From Mactra quadrangularis (taxonomy: Eukaryota > Mollusca > Bivalvia > Venerida > Mactridae): a stretch of DNA of 64,000 bases. The position numbers and the translations under genes were made by a program. Positions within the stretch are counted from its first letter, which is position 1; each line of letters begins with the position of its first letter. The DNA lies in the NCBI GenBank assembly GCA_025267735.1, contig CM046309.1, positions 36,059,202-36,123,201 on the forward strand, in the 5' to 3' direction. The notes under the pieces are model-generated. The model did not search any database. It was not told the origin of the DNA and saw only the letters and a list, made by a program, of their open reading frames with translations. This document shows, piece by piece, positions 13,604 to 25,100 of the stretch.

Positions 13604-14629
13604 CAGCTAACCAGTCTTTAATTTTTATACAGACTATTTATGATGTCATCCAATCCACAAATTGCAGCCTAGCTACTAAGTGATTTGATTCGACTCTTTA
13701 ATTTTTTTTATACAGTTTATGTAATTCTTCAAGTCCAGGGTTTTTGCCTAGTTACACTTAATATTGTATTTGCTTCACAAAAATGGAATATAAAAAGAGC
13801 ATTTTTTACTGAATTGCTTGAGTTGAAAATAATAAAATCACCAACAGATCTGATCAATAAACACATAATAATATAAACAAACAATCTACTTACCAAGATA
13901 TAAATGATGGTAGATCAGTCTTAAGTTCTCATTACATCTAGATTATACATTGTTCTATGTTTGGTAGGACAACAAGTACATGTACATGTAGTATAGTGTT
14001 GTGTATCAATCATGAAGTCTGTGATACATGAAATAAACAAAAACAAATATGGTTAGAATCTGTACTACATTAAACAATAACAAACATACATGAGTAAAAA
14101 TTAGTTTACTATGGCATAGAGACAAATACATACATACTGTACATAATTGAGCACCGTCAAGAATACCCTCAGTGGTGTCAAATCTAGATTCGTGGATTTA
14201 TTACATTCAGATAGTACATAACTACATAGAGTCGGTCTAAACATGGTCATATTTAATTACAACTGATCAGTACAAATCCAGCCACATGAACGTACAAGCA
14301 TTTTCATAATCGTACATATCATCACCATAAAAACACATAATAATAGTAACACACATGTTGGAAAAATGTCTTAACATCCAGTAATATCACAGGGTATTCT
14401 CATAACTGAAAACATGGTTCTTCATAAAGAGTCAATACAGTCTGACATCATTGAATTGCAAAACAATTTAAACTCACTAGATTGATCCCACTTCAAGTTT
14501 CATTTCCAGATCCAATGGAAAACCAGTTTGCACGATTCCCATTTCATCCTTCAGAAATTTAATTAGCAAGCATTTAAATGCAATACATGTAAAATCCAAT
14601 CGAAAATTCAAAATTTCAAAATGTCTTAC

Positions 14630-14704
14630 CTCTATGAATGTATCCAAACAACTGATTTTGCAGGTGCGAGCTTTATCTGACGTATAAAAACTAACACCTT
14701 CCAT
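14630..14704 (-). other. candidate first exon of an unidentified minus-strand transcript
   Basis: An ATG at 14704 opens 25 codons (starts M-E-G-V-S-F) that run into a good donor (AG then GTAAGAC, exon edge 14630). A promoter-like patch with a CCAAT box and a perfect CRE lies 80-250 bp upstream. No matching downstream exon was found. Joining to a 6-codon frame after an AG near 13283 would give only about 31 residues, so a non-coding RNA or chance is as likely. Family unknown. Confidence 0.25.
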
Positions 14705-14787
14705 TGAAAACAACAATACATTCAGGTAACACCATTGTTTAGATTTCAATACAACGCACGAAAAAGTTTCACTCACGAATATCTCGA

Positions 14788-15070
14788 CCAATCAGAGTGC
14801 ATCTTTAGAAATTTACCGTTATTGAACAAGAAATTTATATTTGCTGATCTCTAAAAATTGACTGCAGGGCAAATTATTAAGTCTGTACAGACTGAATCAG
14901 TGAATGGTCAATTCATTTGAGGTTAAAAATACAAAACTATCGTGACGTCACACGGAAATCCGCTCGGGTGATTCCGTACATTGATGACCGTACACAGAAT
15001 TTTGCATTCGGAACTACCTCGGATATTTTCATCAGTTTACGGAATCACCCGAGCGGTTTTCCGTATGAGA
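14788..15070. promoter_or_regulatory. promoter-like patch: CCAAT box, CRE, 27-bp inverted repeat
   Basis: CCAAT lies at 14788-14792 and the palindromic CREB/ATF site TGACGTCA at 14943-14950. An inverted repeat follows (14952-14978 and 15038-15064, 26 of 27 positions matching, sharing CGCTCGGGTGATTCCGTA), separated by 59 bp. The patch is richer in CpG than its surroundings. Which strand it would drive is unclear; the candidate exon at 14630-14704 favours minus. Confidence 0.4.
14952..15064. repeat. 27-bp inverted repeat around a 59-bp spacer
   Basis: Arms 14952-14978 and 15038-15064 are complementary except at one position. The arms are GC-rich and contain CCGCTCGGGTGATTCCG. RNA from either strand could form a long stable hairpin. 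Confidence 0.9.
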
Positions 15071-16974
15071 ATTTCGTTGTACTTTCAGTTTTAGAAATCA
15101 ATGTTACATTCAAACCATCTCGGTCTTTAAACTGACAAAATCTTAATCGTGCACGTTGGTATTAGTAAATTTGTAAAAGCGACTACAAGACAACCAGCAT
15201 AAAAAAGGATTAAATTAAATAACTAATACTTTCCCCCAAACAATTTCAATTGATGTAGTGTGTTTTGATCGTTAGCTCCAAAAAGTTTCAGTAAAAAGTT
15301 GGATCAAATAGTAACCTAAGATATTTTTATACAAGTAAAAAAAATACATCACACAGAATTATGAATAACAGCAGTTAATGTACATTTTTGCCCCCAAACA
15401 TCATATCGATTGCGAAAAGTTGGTAATAATTTTGTTTTGTATTTTTCGTCTTTTTTCCCAGTGTGACGCTGCAGAATTTTGATACGATTTTGTGGTGCAA
15501 CATCACTGATTTTGAGATATCATGTACATTTATTTAATCACACAACAAATAATGTCAGTGCTGTGCTTTTAACAATAGTAATATAATTATAGAAAAAGTT
15601 CAGAATTTTGATAATCTTGATACAGAAAGAACGAGTGACAAGAACTATAAAAAAGATGACATGGTCTCCTGGGTAACAAAAGAGCAAGAAATAACTTCAC
15701 AGGCATGAGGAACTTAGGAAAGTTCACCGAGTTTTTCTCTATAACAAAGATGAATAAGATTTAAGAGCTATGTGCTTGGGCACTTGATTTATTGACCTTA
15801 GTTCAGGATTACCACCGAACCTAATTTCTTGCAAGTCACAGCGTCTTCCAACAGATCTTATTTAAAAATAACATTTTAAGAAAACTCACTTCGCAAATTG
15901 TATCTCAAGTAGTTTTGCTATATAATCAAAACAAACACTTACTATGTGAATCTTAATTATGTAGTGCACTCCAAAAGTTTTTGGACAGTTGAAATTTTGA
16001 GAAAAACTGATTATGCATAACACAAGTAAATTAACTATCATTAGATCTTATTCATGTAACATTGTTTAAATCATATGTTAATTCATACGTATATTCAACT
16101 TATCTAGGCTGATTTTAATTGCTCAATTCAAAAATATTTCGTCTACGAATTGATCAATTGATTGTCGGTTAACAAAACATTTACCTTGGCAAACGGTCAA
16201 ATGTTATTTGTAATGTCACGCTAAATGGACCAACACGATAAAGACTTGTTTTAAAATTGGCATTGATTTGAAAACAATATAATTCATGAGTACCATATGG
16301 GGTACTTTAATGGTGATATTTTATCATACTCGAACGCGTATTTTCAGAATTACTGCGTAATTTAATGGGTATAAAAATATGACTGACATATGTATTTTTA
16401 AATTTCTGAATGCTAAATTGCACTTCGTTTCATTGTAGAAATACAAACAATGTAATTATTAAATGTAAAAGGATTAGATCATTGTAAAGCGCGACCTGGG
16501 GCATCGTCTGTCCTACGCCTGTTTGAGAAATTGCGAGGATCACCAATGGCTTTGCAGTTTGAGGGAATACATCAACCACGTGAAAGTACTCAAAATAGCA
16601 TCTAGACAATTAACCTATGTAAAATTTCTACTCAGGATAATGCATCAAGTGCTTTATTAAGCAGACAGACGCTGTTAAACACTAAAACCCGGATATGGAG
16701 GAACAATGATTGGGAATCATGTCAATGCCATTTGTGACAACTCATCAGTCTCTGAATAAAGACAAACCAAATGTGGTCGGCAGATTGTCAAAACACTGGT
16801 AGAATTTACCTTTATTTTATATAGAATTAATTTAGAATTAATTTGATTATTTAGTAACAAACGGGCGGCGCTGGTCGTTTCTAGATACAGTTATTATAAA
16901 CTACTAAAAGTACTTGTAGTAAATTGTGCTATTAATACTAATGATAAAACGTGTAAAATGTTCTCTAAAACCTT
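15065..16974. other. intergenic, nothing recognised
   Basis: No gene signal. CTCCAAAAGTTTTTGGACA near 15970 resembles a Tc1/mariner-type terminus, but no partner end was found nearby. Confidence 0.5.
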
Positions 16975-17272
16975 GCACCCAAGGTTTGCGACCTTGGCTC
17001 AGTCAAGCCTACTGATTTAGGGGTTGTGGGTTCGATTCCCTGATGGGCATTCTTAAATGGGGTTTGGGCATAAAATAATTTCTATGTCAATTCTCCCTGC
17101 TATCACTGATTCTAAATCAAGGGGGACAGTTGTCGGTCACTGGCAGAAGTATGCACCTAGTAGCTGGTTAACAGATAAATCCAGAGATTTAACCTTTCCA
17201 GGCAGTGAGTAGGTTGATTTACTGCAATTATATAACTTATAATATATGCTGCTATGGTGTTAAACCCAACAA
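16975..17272 (+). mobile_element. tRNA-derived SINE, family A, copy 1
   Basis: The head at about 16985-17050 carries a RNA polymerase III B-box-like GGTTCGATTCC. The body continues through ATCCAGAGATTTAACC to a tail ending TGTTAAACCCAACAAAAAA. The same head-body-tail order recurs on the minus strand at 36615-36925, 46397-46710 and 59600-60205. The A box is decayed, so this is not a functional tRNA gene. Confidence 0.75.
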
Positions 17273-17843
17273 AAAACATTCTCTAAAACCATTATTTCGA
17301 GAGCCCTCATACATGTATTTGGCAAGCTAAGGTCTTTTAGAAAGTTTGTTCTAGTTGCCTCCCTGAAGCCAAAATCGGCCTCTGTCATGTATACATAAGT
17401 TTATGTGTCTGTTTCTAATAAGCTAGTAACATTACCTTGTTTCAGCATACTGCTTAAATTGTGCCTTTGTGGTCAAAATTGATCCGTTTGCTGGATTCAC
17501 AAGCTGTACATTGAGAAATTGTAAAAATATTTTTGCCTGAAGCCATTAGTTCCTTGTCTATTACATGCTGATGTAGCATTATCTAGGGTTCCACTTCCCT
17601 GTTAGTTTTAATATGCGGCTGGATGGAAGAGTATCCAAAGGGGTTTACTTCTAATCTGTTGTGGCTAGATGAGTACACTAATTCAATACAGTAGAGGATA
17701 ATTGCATCCACTGACATTTTCTTGTTTTGTAATAATAAAAAATAGTTAATCTCAGCTTTTGATTTAGTCATATAGATTTGATTAGGAACTTAAGTTGATT
17801 CGGTTTTTCCATTTGAAAAAACTTTGTTTGAACTGGATATTCC

Positions 17844-18109
17844 ATAGTATTGTGCGTAAATATTGACCCTGACCTGACCTTTATGCAAGAATATTCATTA
17901 CATTGAATACGAATGTAGTATTAATGCTCGATTACACCGTGTCCGTGAGGATTATGAGTTAAAACTTAACACACAAACATACTTCTTTAATTTTCTGATT
18001 GCTGTCAAGTGTAGAATAGGTGTGGTACTGACTTTCGTCGGGATATGTGTAGATAATTATTAGATGCAAATGTGAAAGGTCAGGTCGGGGTCAATATTTA
18101 TGCACTATA
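17844..18109. mobile_element. MITE-like element with AATATTGACCC ends
   Basis: The left end GTAAATATTGACCCTGACC and the right end read in reverse (GCATAAATATTGACCCCGAC) are near-identical inverted repeats of about 35 bp. Length is 266 bp. Relatives lie at 7010-7262 and, more distantly, 52608-53006, sharing GACCTTTATGCAAGAATAT. No protein. Confidence 0.7.
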
Positions 18110-18125
18110 GAACAAAATGTGTGTA

Positions 18126-18240
18126 CACTGAACAATAGAATTTAATGTGTGGCAAACTTTTCAGCAATAATATGTAAAATATCTCTATTCAGCACGGGTG
18201 CATTTGGTACAAACAACTGTTTTCAGCTGGAAAACCCCAT
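18126..18240 (+). repeat. dispersed repeat shared with 21715-21838
   Basis: Segments in common in the same order include GAACAATAGAATTTAAT, CAGCAATAATATG, ATTCAGCACGGGTGCA and CAGCTGGAAAA. By eye about three quarters of positions match. Type unknown. Confidence 0.6.
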
Positions 18241-21200
18241 GAAATTGAGAAAATGACCTATATAGTTCTGTACTTCTTATGCTCTAGATTAATCACATAA
18301 TAGGAGTATTTATACAGTACCATCTATAATAACCTTTATATTTGTATAAATATTGGTTTTCATTGATCTAATTAAATTCTACATCAGTTGCGTGTATGCA
18401 TATGGATATTTATTACAGTGTGTATCATTTGTTCAAAAGGGGAGTAATGATACTTTACACAATTCTAATTTTTGAACATGTCCATTTCCTATGATCCTAT
18501 CATGTATCTTAAGATATGTTTCAATTTCTTAAGTATTGGTAAAAAAACAACTCAAACTGTACATTTATAGAAGTGTAAAGGTAATAATGGATGGCACTGT
18601 ATTTCTTGATGGCATAATCTATCTTGTTTGTCATAATAGAGATTCCAGTCCACTGGAGCACAAGTATTCTTGATGAGCAATTTTGTGCTTGCTTGGGACC
18701 AAACCAGTCGAGGACTATCTTTCATAGCTTTTTATTGGGTGCTTATACTGGGCACTTTCGAAGTCATAAGAATGTCCTCAAGTTCCAACTATTTTTGGCT
18801 AGGATATATAGACAACAAACAAATATAGTAAAAATTATATCATTTATAAAACAAACAATATACATATATGTACATGGTGAGACATGGTACATCAAAGTAT
18901 GACATTGAAATGATATTATGATTAATAATCATTCTTTACAAAAGAAAAGGCCACTTATACCACAGGTACAATACTGGCACATTTATTTCCTTGTTACCTT
19001 CTAGAAACAAATATAAGCAACAAAATAAAACACACATATTATTGCAGATTATTTAACTACATGTATAATTCAGTATTGATAATTTACAATTTTACTTCAA
19101 TAATTGTGCTGCCTACCGGTATATCTTAAGACTTAGATCAGTGTGAGTCAAAATAAATGCCTGTCACAGTAGGTTTTTCTTGCATAAATTTTATACTATT
19201 TTACCTATTTCCTATGGAGAGTAAAATGAATGTAGTGATTTTTCTGTTTCAACATGCTGTTTCACTTAACAATTAGTACTGATCTTTTTTCAAACTTTTT
19301 CCAAAAAAATCTTTAACATAAGGGGTTACTTTTAATGAGAAGGCACTAAACTTTATGCCATAAATTTTAAAATAAAAGTGAAACAAAAGCTTCCTTGACA
19401 ATCATTTGTTTAGATATTTTGACCGCTGATTACAACAAGTCACTCGGAACTACTTGGAGTAGCCAGCATTGAAAATATTTTTGAAATATTAATATATTTA
19501 AAGCACTTATACATAGGACTTTTTGCAATATATTAAATTGTATATAATGCTATATATGACATTTTATATGACAAAACATTCAAATAAATTGGTTATACTT
19601 TTTAAAATAATAATAATCACAGTACCGGTATTAAGAAATTTTGTAAAAAAAACTGCAATTTAATTCAAGCAGTATGGTTTTAAAACCATACTTTTCTGTA
19701 TATTATCTACCCATTTCAACTGTGTTTATCAACTAGAAACATAATTATTCATAAAAAATGTTGGTGCAGCAAAGTTGGAGTAGTTAGGTATATTTAATTA
19801 TAGTTGTCTCAATTGAAGCCTTTGAAATGATTCTTATTATAATACATATAAATATTTTGTCAAGTAATATATATTCAGATATATCCTTATACACATTAAG
19901 TAAAATTAAGTCTTAATTTCTAAGCTAATGGCATAAATGTATTAACAGAAAAACAAAGCATTAAGCAAGAAATACACATGTATATATGTATTGAGTATTT
20001 AAGCAAGCATAAATGTTTCTTTACATTAAATTTATGAAACAATATACAACTAAAGAATGACAAAGACAAATCTGAAAGCAAGCATGAAATATAAATAAAG
20101 CCAAAAATAGAATTACAAATAGATAACGGTGACTTCAATTAAGTACAATTATTAACATACCCTGATGTAAACATAACCAGTACTCTCTGTCTGGTCATAT
20201 CACATTTACAGATTGGTCTTAATAACAAAATGTATTCCTTTGAAAATAAAGCATTTTCTGGGAACATTAATACTGACATAAAAAGAATACTAACATACTG
20301 ACAGACTTTAGAAATGCATCATTGAAATACATGTACATATTTTGATTTGTACACTGTGGTGTGAGATTTGATAAAAAATGGCTCAGAATAAATTTTTAGT
20401 ACCACTCAACATTTTATTGGTAATGCCAAAAAAATTGAGTATAAGTATTGTGTGGAAAGATTTGTCAAACAAAGCTATACCTGAAGAAAATGGGTGATGC
20501 ATTTTAAAATCTTTCAGTATATTTTATTCATTACATCATAATCATAATCATAATAACGACTTTATTTAATGTGGATAACATATTAGGCTAAAACCAATTT
20601 TCAATATGGTCCACACGGTATCATCATGTATAATGCAATCAACATATAAAGTCTTATTTGGTATTTTACAATTTTTTAAGCACATAATGGTACCCTGCAT
20701 TATGGACAAACTTGTTTTTTTAAATTACTGTTCTACCTTAAATAATACACCATGTACTCTCTATTAAACCTTAAACTAATGATATAATTAATCTGAGATC
20801 ATATGCAGTCTTTGCACCCTCCCTTTCATTACAACATATAAGAAAATTAAATTCAAGAAACAAAAAAGATGTTACCCATTATCAGCTGTTTTATTTCAGC
20901 AAGGTTCTGATATATGCTTTATTGGGAACTTTAATACAACATTAAAAACAAATGCAAAACTAACTATAAGTTATTCAGGTGTTCAAAGGTATAAGGTAGT
21001 CTAAGAAATTTATTCATGAATTTTGAACACATAAAATCTACCCTTAAAAACAAATGCTTATAAAGTATGAATTAACAGGCTGATGATGGATAGATTAACA
21101 TTAAACAAGGAGGAAACAATAGTTTAAAAATGTCACATATAACATATAACCTGATAAAAATCAGCTCTTAGATAACAACATTATGATCTGAGACCAACAT

Positions 21201-21714
21201 ACTATAAATTAGTGAAGTTCCACAATTTGGACCATCAAAATTGACAGTTGTAATAAAGAAGTGGTCATAATAAAGGGACCCTTTTCTACTCAAATTGAGC
21301 ATTTTTGACTTAAAAATTGTCAAAAAGTTCATGATTTTGCAATATCCTTAGGGGTCCTTACAGTGGAACATTTCAACCAAAATGTTCTTTACATCAAATT
21401 TGCAAGAGTATTCAATTCAATATTTAAAATAAAGCCATACATGGAAGTGCAGTCATATTATAATAACATTAAAATTGCCTGTTTTGTAATTATCATGAAG
21501 ATTAAAGCAAGGCAAGGATTATGTTAAGTGAAAAGTATGGTGATTGAATATTGTAGCCTAGGTGTCAGGTCAAGAGATATTGATAGCTATGAGCTGATTT
21601 CAATCAAATAGATTAATTTTGATTTAGAACTCAAATTGATTGGTTTTCTTTTTCAGCTGAACCATTTTTTTGTTCTGGATGTACCTGTGCAGAACAAAGT
21701 TGAAATGAATTGGG
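18241..21714. other. intergenic, nothing recognised
   Basis: AT-rich. A stretch at 20570-20625 (GTGGATAACATATTAGG, then TTTTCAATATGGTCCACA) recurs at 34979-35018, which marks another old interspersed repeat. No gene found. Confidence 0.5.
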
Positions 21715-21838
21715 TGGACACAGAACAATAGGATTTAATTTGTGTTGCATACTTATCAGCAATAATGTGAAAATAACTTTATTCTGCATGGATGCAACTG
21801 GTTCAAAAACCTTATTCAGCTGGAAAAAAAATCCATAA
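21715..21838 (+). repeat. dispersed repeat containing the TMEM39 polyA signal
   Basis: This is the partner of 18126-18240. It spans most of the predicted TMEM39 3' UTR end. Confidence 0.6.
21778..21783 (-). terminator. likely polyadenylation signal of TMEM39
   Basis: AATAAA on the minus strand, 123 bp past the TMEM39 stop codon. It lies inside the dispersed repeat 21715-21838; the corresponding place in the 18.1 kb copy does not read AATAAA. Confidence 0.5.
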
Positions 21839-21905
21839 ATTCAAGTTCCAAATAAGAACTATTGATAAAACACATGATTTACAATGTACAATAGTGATTG
21901 AAAGC

Positions 21906-22127
21906 CTAGTTCTGACCATTGTCGTCATCTTTATATGTTTTAGATAATATAATTCTATCTCTCAATAATTTAAACAAAGTATAATAGTTACAGAACAATA
22001 CAATAGACATACAAACTATATGATTCCATTCACTACATTGTAATAAACAGAAGAATTGATAACCAACTAATATCCATGTAAGAACTAACATCCAGTTTAA
22101 TACACGTAATGGTCGATGAAATAAAAA
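21906..22127 (-). CDS. TMEM39A: TMEM39 exon 9 (stop codon)
   Basis: Begins [11 protein letters not shown]; two membrane segments; the [15 protein letters not shown] signature; short polar tail ending NGQN and TAG at 21908-21906. Confidence 0.95.
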   Translation of the reverse strand, partial: FLFHRPLRVLNWMLVLTWILVGYQFFCLLQCSEWNHIVCMSIVLFCNYYTLFKLLRDRIILSKTYKDDDNGQN

Positions 22128-25100
22128 CTGAAAATAGAGAAAAATAATAAAAGTGTATAAACTGATAGATAACACATGACACATCAATTTCAATATTCAT
22201 AAAACTCAATTGGTCTTGTTGGTGTTAATGTTGTTAAGAATACTTTTATACCTTTTAAGTCATTTAAACTACTAAGGGAACATACTTGAAACTCAAGACA
22301 TGCATGCTGGGTTGCCACTGGAGGTTAAATACCAAGTTGTATAACTCTATCAAGAATTCAAACATATCTACTTTTGGAAAAAAATACTAAGAAGCATAAC
22401 TCCATAACAAGTTCTGACTGGATTATGACCATTTTATATTTATAAAATCCAAATACCAATAAAAAACTATTATGATATTTTTTTATACAAATCAGCATTT
22501 GTTTCAGTGTTTGTATTAGTTAGGTGTTTAATTTTCAATGAACTGTTGACCTTCAGTAAGAAAAGACGTTCGTTGACTATGTTGTATTCATTTGCATTTC
22601 TCATGTACCATGTACTATTTATCTTGGTGTGAGCAAATTAAGAGTATGTTCTGTTCTGTTCTATTATACTTACATAAAATCTACCATGCATACTATTTCC
22701 AGGTTCAGCTGTTACATTGACACCTTCAGCTTTAAATAATCCTCGTACATGTTTGACTAGAGCACCTTGTGGCCATACTTGTAACTCGGACCAACTGAAA
22801 ATACAAGTTTTTAGAATGTTCAACTTATTCACAAGATATATTTGTATAAATCTGTCTCAGTTTAATTTCACATGCTATGCTTGATCTTTATTCACAAAAA
22901 ACCAGTTGAATAAAATTATCAATAATGAAGGTATAAAAAGACTAGTACTTCTTAGGTTACAATCTAGTTTTTACTATTATGTGGTAAAGTGTCCACTAAA
23001 AGCTCAAAAGGTTCTGGATTGTATCCCATACAAGCTATGGATTTTTGCTAGGTTTCTAATGGTGCAAATATGTATAATTTTATACACTTCAACAAATTGG
23101 GTAAAAGCACCCTAAGATAGTCAATAAATATTTCATCTTGGATTTAAGCATATGTTGATCAATTCAAAATTGAAACTCCTTGGTCAGTGGTATCTTTTAG
23201 CCTCATAAATGTATACAAATATGAGTAAATAAACTTACGCATTATAAGGTACATGTGCATGTCTTCCTTCAACTTTCTGCCATCGTCCTAAATGTTGTGC
23301 ACATCTATGCATTAAGTCTAGATAATTAGGTGGTAGAAAATGAGCACATAACATTAAGAATGCACTCAACCATGTTAGAAATACATGTTGTCCAACCCAC
23401 CATGTATCATAGAATAATGTGTTCTGAAATATAAAGTATTCATAATTTATATATTTATAACATTAAGTTTTTCATAACTGGACAAAAAGGTCCATTCTTA
23501 TTGTCAGAGGTCATTTCTTTGTTTTGTTTTGTAGGGTTCAATGCACTAGCAAAACATTAATCAGAGTTTATCTAACAAATGAAATAAGAAATTTTTTTTC
23601 AGTTGTCCACATTTTTTCTTAAAGTAAAATTCATTACTATTTGATAAAAGATGTAAAGCTGATAGGCCCTGGTACAGCTAGAAATATTTAAACAAATTCA
23701 GAAATAAATCAAGACATAGAAAATTACACTGTGCAAAAATTCAGAAAATACAAGAAGTACATCAAGTAAAGCTTTGTGATACAAATGATTAAAAGGTCAA
23801 GTATGATACTAGTAGCTGCTTTGCCAAAGGACTAATACAAAGTCTGTACATCTAAATATTAGACTTTTGAGTATAACCTAGACATTAGAAGAAGAACAAT
23901 AGAATATTCACTTGCACAAGTCTTAATGACACATAAGCACAGTTAACATTGAAAAACAAGTCTGCAAGTAAAAAATAGTTTAAAGCTGTTGCAGACAATA
24001 TCATACATGCAGATGGAAACATATTCTAATCAATGTGACAACAATGCAATTCTGGAATATAGAGGGTTAAAACAATTGAACTATACAGTCTAACCTGCAT
24101 TTATAGCAACATATCACTATCATGAAGATATACATTTCATGGACAGATTGTCTCTTAAGTAACTATCATGTGGTTTTTAAAGTATTTAATAAATACAATG
24201 ACTAATAGAAAAAAAGTTCCTGCTCACAGTTGCAATCACTCAAAGATTTAGGTTTTCCCCAGACTGCACTGAGTATTCGCTTATAAACCGAGCATAATTT
24301 AACCCTGAATTCAAGAACCTCTGTCTTTAAAGACTTTATAAGGTAACTAACTCCCAACGACGGTATTTAAAAACAGGTTAGAATGTATTGTACAAGACTC
24401 TCAAATAAAAGATAACACAACAACAGTGAATGCTATCACTAAATCAAAACAAATAATACAATAACAATAACTATGTACTGATAAATCCATGCACTAACAA
24501 TTCTTACAATGAAAATATTTTTTTTCTTTTTTATGAAGTTTACAAATAAGCGATACTGTTTAGCAACACTTATCAATTATATACGGCTAGCAAACCTGAT
24601 AACGTTTCATATACATGTAGATGTAAATTTGGAAACATATACATACAATTTGATAATTGCCAGCAATGTATAACACAGATCTAGGAATATTAGTACTAAT
24701 TTTATAGATGGAATATCAAAGAATTAATAACAGTGGTTCAATTTTGAATATGTATGGCAGAAAAACTCAGTTTGACATTTTCTTCTCATGTTCCAAAGTT
24801 GTTATTTTTACATTGCTAGTTCCCAAGGGAGCAATTACTGGAAACAATATTTCATTATCTTTTATATAAATCAACATAACCTACTAGTTTTTTTGTGTTT
24901 TTTTTTTTTTTGGGGGGGGGGGGGTTTAACGGCATATAAACCCAAAAAGGTTATACTGCAATGAAAATGTAATCTACAAATAGTCTGATAATTGTCTAAA
25001 GTGAAATATAAATTAGAACAACATAAATAACAACATCAACTACATGGTACTATAAAAATATAAACAACATTAACACCATCATCTTACCCAACAAGTATCA

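Noticed and set aside
15961..15990. Tc1/mariner element end (CTCCAAAAGTTTTTGGACA)
   Set aside because: No matching inverted end found within several kb.
16985..17050. functional tRNA gene
   Set aside because: The B box is good, but the A box and acceptor stem are decayed and the sequence continues into a SINE body present in three other places.
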